Of a stretch of DNA of 64,000 nt, positions 20,801 through 32,800 are shown piece by piece. Location of the stretch: the NCBI RefSeq assembly GCF_027595985.1, contig NC_073313.1, positions 105,295,052-105,359,051 on the forward strand, written 5' to 3'. The notes below the pieces were generated by a model. It did no database searches and was not told where the DNA came from. It worked only from the letters and a program-made list of their open reading frames with translations. The stretch comes from Sorex araneus (Eukaryota > Chordata > Mammalia > Eulipotyphla > Soricidae). The position numbers and the translations under genes were made by a program. Within the stretch, counting starts at the first letter, position 1; each line of letters starts with the position of its first letter.

Positions 20801-23800
20801 CCGCTGTGCTATAGCTCCAGCCCCACTCCCTTACTTTTTAAATCCTTCAATTCCATTTGTATGGACATTTCTAAAAAATTAAAATTTTTAAATGAATCAC
20901 TGTGAGATACAGTTACAGACTTACAAACTTTTGTGATTACATTTCAGTTACACAATGATTAAGTACCTATCCCTTCACCAGTGCACATTCTCTACCACCA
21001 AAGTTCCCAGTAACCCTCCCACCAACCCGACCCTGTCCTCCCGCCCCCTGAGTCTGTGGCAGGCACAGTCCCCTTTACTCTCTCTCTCCCCTTTTGGGTA
21101 TTATGGTTTTCAATACAGGTAGTACGTGGCCATCATGTTTGGTCTGTAGTCTACTTTCAGCACGCATCTACCATCCCGAGCGAGCCCTCCAAGCATCATT
21201 CACTTAGAGGTTCCTTCTCCATCCCAGATTTCATGGACTTTTTAATACCCTGGATTAATTCATATTTGAGTCCATTGAATATTTCTTCCAAAGTCTTCTT
21301 TAATTAAATGGCCATTTCATGGAGCACTGATTTAATTTTCTCATTGATGAGGCCTGGGCTTTGTTTTTTTTTTAAATTTTGTTTTTTATTGAATCACCGT
21401 TAGATACGGTTACAAAGCTTTCATGTTTGAGTTTCAGTCATACAATGATCAAACACCCATCCCTCCACCAGTGCGCATTTTCCACCACCAATGTCCCTTG
21501 TCCCCAGTTACCCCCCCTTCCCAACCCTCCCTCTGCCTCTATGCAGACAATTTTCCCCACACTCTCTCTGTTTTGGGTGTTACGGTTTTTGATATAGATA
21601 CTGAGAGGCTGGGTTGGAGCAATAGCACAGCGGGTAGGGCATTTGCCTTGCACGCAGCAGACCGGGGTTCGATTCCTCCACCCATCTCAGAGAGCCTGGC
21701 CATCTACCATGAGTATCTTGCTCGCATGGCAGAGCCTGGCAAGCTACCCGTGGTGTATTTGATATGACAAAAACAGTAACAGGTCTCACAATGAAGACAT
21801 TACTGGTGTCTGCTTGAGCAAATCAATAACCAACGGGATGACAGTGACAGTGACAGTGACTGAGAGGCTATCACATTTGGTCCTTTATCTACTTTCAGCA
21901 CACATCTCTCGTCCCAAACAATTCCTCCAACCACCATTAACTTAGTGATCCCTTCTCTACTCCAGCTGCCTTCTCCCTCAGCTCAGGAGGCCTGAGGCTT
22001 TTTTTAGCCAAATATTTTGTGGGCCTAGTATCCCTGTTTGCCATGGCAGGTGAATTTATTTGTTTCTCCATGGCTCTTAAATATTTGAGGTTTGCTGTGA
22101 TTTGAGCTTCAGATTTTCAGTTATCTGAGATATGACTTGTTTTGGTATTTTTCAGAAAACCATTATTCCTGATAATCTGTTAATATAACAATTTCAGCAA
22201 ACCATTATTCCTGCTAATCAATCTAACCTTAAGAGGGTCCTTCAGTATTCATGCAAATCAGTATTGAATATTGCTATTTGCATACACGTAATCCTATGGT
22301 TATGGAGGTATTTGAGGCGAGACATCAAAACCACCAACCTATAGAGTTAAAGGGGTATAAATGTCTACGTGGCTTTGGGTTTTAAAGGTGCATGATGGGG
22401 GCTGGAGCAATAGCACAGCGGGTAGGGCGTTTGCCTTGCACGCGGCCGACCCAGGTTCGATTCCCAGCATCCCATATGGTCCCCTGAGCACCGCCAGGGG
22501 TTAATTCCTGAGTGCAGAGCCAGGAGTAACCCCTGTGCATTGCTGGGTGTGACCCAAAAAGCAAAAAAAAAAAAAAAAAGGTGCATGATGGCTTCCTCAG
22601 TCCAGGGGACCCAGAAAGAGGTCACAGCACAGTAGTGATAGAGCAGAGCCCTTGGTGCACATAAATAACAAAAGAGGCCAGCGTCAGCATTATGGACCCA
22701 TAGGGGTATTCCCTAAGTGTGAGAGGTTGGCAGTGGTTTCCTAAGTCCAGGGGACCCAGAAAGAGGTCACAGCACAGAGATAACAGGGCATAAAGCAGAC
22801 ATTTTATTCTTTTATGCTCCCCACTTGATTTAAACACCGTGGTTTGCAAAGTTATTCATGATGCATTTGCTCCAAGCAATCAATATTCCAACATCAATCT
22901 ACCACTCCTGTGACCTTCCATCTACCATTTCCATTTTCCCACCCACCTCAAAATCCTGCCCCCATAACAGGGTCAAAAAATACTTCAGTAAAAAAATTGT
23001 GAAAATTGTTGTATCCCACTATGGGTTTATTAAGCCTTTGTCAAAGTTTTACTAAGCTGTTGCTGCTAGTTGAGCCTTCTGTGTTAATGTTTTGTTTATT
23101 GATCTTTATTGACTTCTATGTTATATTTCCATCCTATCTGGTGTGTTAGTATTGTAGAGTTTGGAGATGTTGCAGCTGCATGCTCCAGAAAATCCAAAAT
23201 ATTTAACTGAAAAGTGAGCTTAAATGAAAACAGTGGTGGAATGATGTGAGTGTTGCTGCCAGGCTTCCAGAAGGATGGGGTTGAGGGGGAGCTGATAGTG
23301 AGGAGAGATCAGGCAAATGACAAGGATGTCTACTTTCCCCACTCACTACTACTCCAAGAAGGACTGTAGTTCTCAGCCCCCCAAAATCCCAGTGTACCTG
23401 AAATTCTCATCAGTTTGTCATCTCTGTGGAACTCAGTCTTGAGTGGAGGCAGTGGAGTCTAGCCAAAGGCATGGTAGCAGCTGTTGGGGTGTCAAGATGG
23501 CTGCCTGAGCTTTAACTGGGTGGAGATTTGGCCTGACCCCCACCCGAGGTCACCCTAGAGGTCTCAGCTGGGGACTATCGTATAAGAGAAATTTTTGTAG
23601 CTAGTTGATCTCTTTCGAGATATAATCTTGAGTCTCTAAAGCTGGGATAATAGATGACTTTACCTGTGGGCATTGGTGGAGTCCAATATCATTCTATTTT
23701 TTTTTTTTTTTGCTTTTCGGGTCATGCACAGGTGTTACTCCTGGCTCATGCACTCAGGAATTACTCCTGGTGGTGCTCAGGGGACAATATGGGATGCTGG

Positions 23801-26800
23801 GAATCGAACCCGGGTCTGCCGTGTGCAAGGCAAATACCCTACCCACTGTGCTATCGCTCCAGCCCCCCCAATATAATTTTTGATGGTGAAAAACTGAAAG
23901 CAATTGTACTACAATGTACATGTGTGCTTATCTCCTTTCAAATACATGTGTGTGTGTTGGTGGGTTTGCCAAGAAATGGGATTCTATTATTATTTTTTGA
24001 GAAATATTCAAACTGTTTTTCATAGGTATTGAACCGGATGATATTCCTACCAATAGTTAATGAGGGTTCCTTACTGACGGCATCCCCATCAGCCATCTCA
24101 CCATTTGTGAGATGTTAGCTCATTGTGTTTTGATTTGCAGTTACCTAATAATAAGTAATTGTATTGGTTAAAATAACCTGAGGCAATGCTAGTCAAATAT
24201 TTATAAAATAACATTGGAAAGTCAAGTTCACTTTATAGACATTTGCTTTTGAACTAACTTAGAATACATCTTTTGTTTTGAAAATGAAGGTACATGTATA
24301 ATTTTATGTTATCCACACCTTAACTGGCAGTATATTTGTACATTACATCGAAGGTAAAGAATTTTTAAACATCATTTGTCTGCTGGCAACATTTTATAAT
24401 GAAGTGTGATGTTGAAAGAGTATGGGGAAAATTCCTGTGGTCTGGGAAGCGGGTGAGATTGTGGATAGAGGAGAAAACTGGGAAAGTGCTCCAAATGAAG
24501 AGTACTGTTCTTGGAAAGGACTCAGAATTTCACCCCTTGTGCTGTATTACTTAGCATGTCTCAAGCATTAAGCTTTTAAAACCATAAACCCCAACCATAA
24601 ATATTTTAACCTTTCCTTGACAGAGACCTGATTTTTTATACTTAGAAAAATTTAATTTGATTATGAATGTGAAATCACTAGGATTTGGTTTATAGTCAAC
24701 ACTCAATGCATTACGATACCCAGCCTTCTTTCTGTGGATGTTTGAAATTCCTTAGAGCTCCACGATTCCTGGATTAAGTCTAGAATCTTTACCAAGGCTT
24801 CAAGGGCTATCTTGTACTGGCCCCATCTGCCTCTCCAGTCTCACCTTTGCCCGTCCCCACACGATGTCTGTCCTCTGTCGCTTGACCCTCAGTGTTTTGG
24901 TATAACTTCTCTGTCTGAAAAATCCTTCTTGTGCCCAGTTAATTTAACTCATATATTCTTTAAATCTAAGTTTTGCAATCACCTCATTGCAATGCCTTTT
25001 TTGTACAAGAATGATTTATAGATCTGAGCTGTGTTCTCTTAATTTCTCTGCAAACACTAGCCATATCATACTAAAACAAACTTTCCTTTCCTCCTCTTCC
25101 CACTAACTCAAAATTGTTCAAGATATAGTGATATCCACAGATCCTGCCAGTGTGCTGATCACGTGGTTTGGCACCCAGCAAAAAATTGATGAATTAATGT
25201 CTGAAGTAACATATCAAGATTTTAGAATTTTTTTCAGTGTTCGCATTAATAAACATTTGATAAGCCTTAGGGATGACTTATTGAATAAAACTGTGATCAG
25301 AGTTTTACAGGATATAGTGAACACTGCATGGGTTAAGACTGGAGTTCATTCTAACAGCAGAGAGATGCCATTCCTGCAAAGAACAATAATCTAAATTACA
25401 AAGTACACTCTGCCATAAAGAGACTATCAATACAGGTCTAGAAGCATTTAAAAGAAGGAAAAAATTCTTGTGGGAAAAATGAGGATTAAAGGTTTACACA
25501 GGAAGTTGCATATGAGGTAGGATTTATGTGCAAATAGGTCATGAATGAATAGTTTTTTAGGTATTGTGTGGTACATTCTGGCCAAAAATATGTAGATTTC
25601 ATGAAGGAGTGTTGCATATTTGGGAACAAGTAGAAATGTTGAAATGTAGGAAGTGGCCATGTTGTAGATGATTTTCAATACCAGGGTGGTGAGTTTATAT
25701 TTGATTCTTCTTAGGTGGAGCAGTCTTGGAGGCCCTTAGAATTTTTTGATCAGCATTGTGACATTGACAGAGAGATCCTTTAAGATTAGCCCGAGGAGAT
25801 AGCACAGGGTCAGGGTATAGTATATTCTTCACATGTGTGGGACTCCAGTTTGGTCTCTGCACCACATGGCCTCTAAGTATCTTAATATATAGACATAAAG
25901 ACCCCTGAGCACTGGTAGGTAGCCCTTGTAGGCCTTCAATACCACTTGTGATCAGGTACCTTGTCCTTTGGTCCTAGCATTGAATCTTCCAATCATTTGC
26001 TTGAATATTGCCGGGAGTGTACCTGAGAGCTGCTTAAGAGACCCTCCCCCACCAAAAAAAAGTTAGTGTGGCAATGTCATGTCCTACTAGTAAATAATGG
26101 TGAACTAATCACTAAGCTCATAGTGTGTTTAGCAAATAGTTTGTTTTAGCAAATAGTGTGGAAACACTCTAAGACCTATAGTTCATTGACTTTTTAGTGC
26201 CAGTTTTTTTTTCTCACTGGAAATGTAGATGAGGTAAAATATCATATTATCAAATTATTCTGAGAAATGAAAATTGAAATTGACATAGGAAAGAAACACT
26301 ACCAAGGAAGAAATGGCTCATAAAAATGCATAGACATATAAAGTGTTGTTTGCTTAGAAACTGTGTCCAAAACATTGCCTTTAGCTGTCTGGAAAAATTT
26401 GGGCACAGTAAATGAATTGTGTTGTTAATATTTATTCCTTTGGGGTAGTTTAGATCACTTCCAGTTTAAAATAACTATAATATTCTAAACTCAGACTGTC
26501 TACTCTTACTCTCCCCTATAAACAGTGGTGTTGTGTTGTCAGATTGTTTTATTACATTTTATATAACTAGGGCATCTGGTTTCTTGCCACTGTAGACTAG
26601 GTCTTCGACACTTTGTGCCTGGATTATTGCAACTATATCTTTCACCTCCCTGTTTTTAGTCTTTCAGATCTAGCTAGTATTATAAGAGCAAGGTACAATG
26701 GGAAGAAAACTGAATGGAGAGGAAGATTAGTACAGGTTGGATCCTGTTTATGATACTAATGGTCACTGTGCAACCCTGTGCAAGTTGTATCACCTGCAAT

Positions 26801-29800
26801 TCAGTTCCTTCAACTCTGAAATGGAAGTAATGTTCATTGACTTGCTCCACTAAGGGTTTTCTTTCTAGATTAATGTGAAAGCACTCTGACTCTACTATCC
26901 TCTAAAATTTAATTCCAAGTAACCTCTCTAATAATATCTTTTTTCAACATTCCCTATAATCTACCTCTTAAACACACACACATGCACACACATTCTTTTC
27001 ATCTGGAAATTCTTCTCTTATTTTTGCTCTTCCAACTACAAAAGAAATAGTTTGAGGACCAATTAAAATATCTTTTTAAAAAATCTTTTCCAATGACTCC
27101 ACTGCTGAGTCCCTCCTTTTCTGAATTTTGACAGCACTAAGCAGCTCTAAGTATTATCAGTACTTATTTGTACATTGTTTTTTATGATAAACTCATTTAT
27201 ATAAATATCACATTTTTATCTAGATTGTTATATTTATGACTATTTTGGAGGTTTGTGCCACACCTGGCGATGCTGAAGAGTTAATCCTGGCCCTGCACTA
27301 AGAAATTACTCCTGGAGGTGCTTAGGGGACTGTATAGGATGCTGGGGATCAAACTCAGGTCTGCCATATGGTAGGCAGATGCCCTACCTGCTGTACTATT
27401 GCTCCAGTCCCAATTTTTATGACATTTTAGATTTTTTCATTTAACATTTATGTTTGCTCTTTATTTTTTACAGAATTAAGTATAAAACTTAATGAATAAT
27501 TGTTGCCTTGTTTACTTAGATATTCACATAGAGGATTACTTCAGAAAGGGGCAGGTGAATCTTTTCTCTTCCAAAACCTCAGAGTAGCACAGCGGTAAGG
27601 TGTTCGCCTTTCACACAGCTGACCCGTGTTTGATTCCTCCACCCCTCTTGGAGAGCCTGGCAAGCCACGGAGAGTATCAAGCCCGCACGGCAGAGCCTGG
27701 CAAGCTACCCGTAGCGTATATTGGATATGCCAAAAACAGTAACAATAAGTCTTACAATGAAAGATGTTACTGGTGCCCGCTCGAACAAATCGATGAGGAA
27801 TGGGATGACAGTGACAGTTACCCTAACCTTCTACAGATCTACGGAAAGACACTTACTATAGGACTTCCCAGTGGAATTTTTGGTGATAATCGATTGGTTA
27901 ATACACTTTCCAGTATTATAGCTAATAGCCATGTGTCCATAGAGGGATTTCCATGTGACCAGTATAACTGCGTAACTAAATTTGTAGTTGTATATAGTTT
28001 AATTAATTGAATAATTTGAGGGGTATTTTTGGCTACCTTCAGAAACTCTCAGGGCTTACTCCTGGCTCTGTGCTCAGGGGTCATTCTTGGCAGGGCTCAG
28101 AGGACTATATGCATTTCCAGGGATCAGATCTAGGGTTGGCTGCATGCAAGACAAGCACATTAATGCCTGGCTCTAATTAATATTAATTTTAACAGCTACA
28201 TGTTTCTAGTGGCTACTTTATTGGACAGTGAAGGTCTGGATCTAAATGTTTTCATCGAACCATATAATTAGATATTATTTTTAAATTTCAACTCAAGATT
28301 AGTTTACATATATAAAAAGTTTCATGAAATAATAGCCACATTTATTGGTGGCTCTACCCCAACCTCACCAGAGGTTCGTAGGGTCCTCCCAGGAGCACTC
28401 CCAATAAACTTCTCCTATTTATAAATAAAAAAATAACCACCTTTTTTATGTGCGCTACACAGTAATAGTTTCTGTTCTGTACAATTTCATTTTTAATGCC
28501 AATATGACCCACTACATAGATTGTACAGTCAACTTATGATATGCTGTTTTAAACACACAGCACATTTTACAGAGGGAAAACTAGGCTCAGAAATGTGTAG
28601 CAGGTTCTCCAAGGCCAGTTAGTGAAAGATAGATTTTAGAGTCCTAAGGCTACAACTGTTTCTTTTTTTTATGTAGCACTGTAGAACTGTCCTCCTGTTG
28701 TTCATCAATTTGCTCAAGCAGGCATCAGTAACGTCTCCATTGTGAGGCTTGTTATTACTGTTTTTGGCATCTGGAATATGACACGGGGAGCTTGTCATGC
28801 AGGTGGTATAGAAATCAACTATGTTTGTTAATTTTTTTTAATTTTTATTGAATCACTGTGAGATAGTTACAAGCTTTCATGTTTGGGTTACAATCACACA
28901 ATGATCAAACATCATCCCTCCACCAGTGCACATTCCCCACACCGATATACCGGGTATACCTCCCTTTCCCACCCTCCCCCTGCCTCCATGGCAGACAATA
29001 TTCCCCATACTCTCTCTCTAATTTTGGGCATAATGGCTTGCAACACAGACACTGAAAGATCATCATGTTTGGTCCATTATCTACTTTCCGCATGAATCTC
29101 CCATCCCAACTGGTTCCTCCAGCCCTCATTTTCTTAGTGATCCCTTCTCTATTCCATCTGTCTTCTCCCCTCCGCTCACGAAGCAGTCCACTAGCTATGG
29201 GGCAGTGCCCCTGGCCCTTGTATCTACTGTCCTTGGGTGTCAGCCTCATGTGATGTTATTCTATACTCCAAAAAAGAGTGCAGTCCTTCTATGTCTGTCC
29301 CTTTCTTTCTGACTCATTTCACTTAGCATGATACTCTCCGTGTCTATCCATTTATAAGCAAATTTCATGACTTCATCCCTCCTAATAGCTCCGTAGTATT
29401 CCATTGTGTAGATGTACCAAAGTTTCTTTTTTTAAAAATTTTAAAAATTTTATTGAATCACCATAAGATAGTTACAAGCTTTCATGCTTGGTTTACAATC
29501 TCACAATGATCAAACCCCATTCACAATGATCAAACCCACTCCCTCCACCAGTGCACATTCCCCACCACCAATATCCCTGGTATACCCGCCCTTTCCCACC
29601 CTCCCCTGCCTCCATGGTAGAGAATATTCCCCATACACTCTCTCTACTTTTGGGCATTATAGTTTGCAACACAAACACTGAGAGGTCATCATGTTTTGTC
29701 CATTATCTACTTTCGGCATGCATCTCACATCCCAACTGGTTCCTCCAGCCATCATTTTCTTAGTGATTCCTTCTCTATTCCATCTGCCTTCTCCCCTCCG

Positions 29801-32800
29801 CTCATGAAGCAGTCTTCCAGCTATGGGGCAATCCCTCTAGCCCTTGTATCTACCGTCCTTGGGTGTCAGCCTCATGTGATGCTACCCTACACTCCACACA
29901 AATGCGTGCAGTCCCTCTATGTCTGTTCCTCTCTTTCTGACTCATTTCACTTAGCATGATACTCTCCATGTCTATCCATTTATAAGCAAATTTTATGACT
30001 TCATCTCTCCTAACAGCTTCATAGTATTCCATTGTGTAGATGTTCCAAAGTTTCTTTAACCAGTCATTTGTTTTAGGGCACTCGGGTTGTTTCCAGATTT
30101 TGATAATTGTGAACAGTGCTGCAATGAGTATATAGGTACAGATGTCATTTGTACTGTGCTTTTTTGCATCCTCAGGATATATTCCCAGAAGTGGTATTGC
30201 AAGGTCATATGGAAGCTCAATTTCTAGTTTTTGAAAGACTGTCTATATTGTTTTCCAGAAAGGCTCGACCAGTCGGCATTCCCACCAACAGTGAAAGACC
30301 ATCCCTTTTTCCCCACATCCATGTCAGCACTGGTTGCTTTTGTTCTTTTGAATGTGTGCCAGTCTCTGTGGTGTGAGATGATATCTCATTGTATAACTGT
30401 TTCTTATAGGGGTGAGGAGCAGTTCATCCACTTCACTGTGCCCAAAACAAACCCATTGTTTTTCTTTCATAAATAAAGAAAATCATTTGACACAACTTCA
30501 TTTTAACCACTTTAGATAACCTGCATGGCTTGACTGTGGCATCAATGTGAAACTACCTTCCTCCATCCTGGGGAATTAAACTGAGCTTTCCATTAACAGG
30601 TCGATTCTTATTAACCACAAAATATGTTTTAAAGAATCAGGGTGATTCTCATCTCGTTTTGTTGAATAGCTGCCTTCAATCTTGAATTATGAAGCAGACA
30701 GCGTAATTTTTGTCCATCCATCCAGTGTGCTCATCTGTCTCCTTGTATTCTTTATCCAAAAAAACAACCTTTATAAGAGCACAGCATCATTTATACTTTG
30801 AAAATAGTAGTCCCCTTATCAAATGCATAAAGTTGCAGCAATTTAGCTAGGCAGTAGTCTGTGTTCAGGTGCACTGCTAATCCGTTTTTGCGTGGAATCT
30901 CATTTCGTCTTGGACATTTCCAAGTATACTTCACTCAGCAGGGAGCCAGCAACGATTTGATTTTATGTGAAAATAGCAAAATATATTTGAAAAAGCAATA
31001 AGTTCCTCAAAAACTTTACTTTCAAGGAAAACCAGAAGTAATCCAATTTTGCAATACATTTGCAACCATTGTTGGTGGAATGAATTCACTGAGTTCTCAA
31101 AACTCTGTCCTCTTCATTTGTTGGTGGTGACCACATATGGAGTTGCTTAACAATGTGGTAGTCACAAAAATTGCTTTAAAATAAATTTGTGATTTATTAC
31201 CAATAAATATTTAATTTGTATGTTGGTATTTTACACACCCTAGGGCACATAAAAATTTCTTGGGCAAAAAGCAGTCAGCAGTGGATAAAGTTTAAGAAGC
31301 ACTATTCTAAAAAAATTGTTTTGTAGGACTTCTGTAAAGAAAACATATAAAAAAGACTGACAGGGCCAGAGAGGCAGTACAGTGGTAGGATGCTTGCCTT
31401 GCATGACGCTAGCCTGGATTCAGTCCCTGGTATCCCACATGGTACCCCAATCTCCACTAGGAGTGAACCTTTGAGTGCAGAGTCAGGAGTTAAGCCTTGA
31501 GCACTGCCTTAACAGTGATCGCTTACCAATGGGGACTGGCTATTTCTTTGTTGCCTTGCCTTGAAAGTTGTCTGATACAGTATTCTGTGTTCCTCCACCA
31601 CTGGCACTAGTAAGTTGAACAGAATCTCATAAAGTCACAAAACCTAGCTTAGTGATATAATATTTTGGTCAAAATTCTCTACTATAAGTCGAAAAATTTC
31701 AGTGTCATATGGGGGTATCAGAACTGGTGCTGAGGATCAGATCAGAGCATGCAAGTATCTTACCCCTAAAATCTATCTCTCTGGCCCATAGTAAATGTTT
31801 TCTTACATATTTGAGACTGCAGCCTAACCATACGTGAAAGATCTATGTGTTGCTGAGCAGGATGCTCTGAGAACAGCAGGGTCTTGGCATGTAAGGTTGG
31901 CAAAACCCTCAACAACATTGAAGCTAACGGTATTTTCAAAGATGACATACCACTGGCCAAGCAAGTGAAAACACAGATAATAAAATGGGACTATCTTAAA
32001 CTAAGAAGCTTCTGTACCTTAAAAGAAACAGTGACCAAAATACAATGACAGTCTACAGAATGGGAAAGGATATTCACCCAATACTCATCTGATAAGAGGT
32101 TTATATCAAGGATATACAAGGCACTGGTTGAACTCTACAAGAAGAAAACATCCAACCCCATCAGAAAATGGGGGATGGAAATGAAGAGAAATTTTCTCAA
32201 AGAAGAAATCTGAATGGCTAAAAGACACATGAGAAAATGCTCTAAATCACTAATCATCAGGGAGATGCAGATTAAAACAACAATAAGATATTATTTCACA
32301 CCCCAGAGACTGGCCCACATACAAAAGAACAAAAGCGACCGGTGTTGGCGTGGATGTGGGGAGAAAGGGACCCTCCTTCAATGCTGGTGGGAATGCCGAC
32401 TGGTTCAGCCCTTTTGGAAAACAATATGGATGATTCTCAAAAAACTAGAAACTGAGCTTGCATTTGATCCAGCAATACCACTACTGGGAATATATCCCGG
32501 AGAGGCAAAATGGTATAGTAGAAATGACATCTGCATTTGTATGTCCATTGCAGCACTGTTTACAATAGCCAAAATCTGGAAAAAAACGGAGTGCCCAAAA
32601 ACTGTTGAATGGTTAAATAAACTTTGGTATATCTATACAATGGAATACTACAAAGCTGTTAGAAAAGATGAAGTCATGAAATTTGCATATAAGTGGATCA
32701 ACATGGAAAGTATCATGTTAAGTGAAATGAGTCAGAAAGAGAGAGACACGTAGAACAATTGCACTCATCTGTGGAACATAAAGTAGCAGAATGGGAGATT

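Noticed and set aside
25128-25394. 88-codon plus-strand open frame in intron 1 as a novel gene
   Set aside because: No recognised similarity and no splice or regulatory context; length is compatible with chance in a window this size.
32214-32752. 179-codon open frame as a possible gene
   Set aside because: It is the C-terminal part of L1 ORF2, followed by the L1 3' UTR and A-tail.
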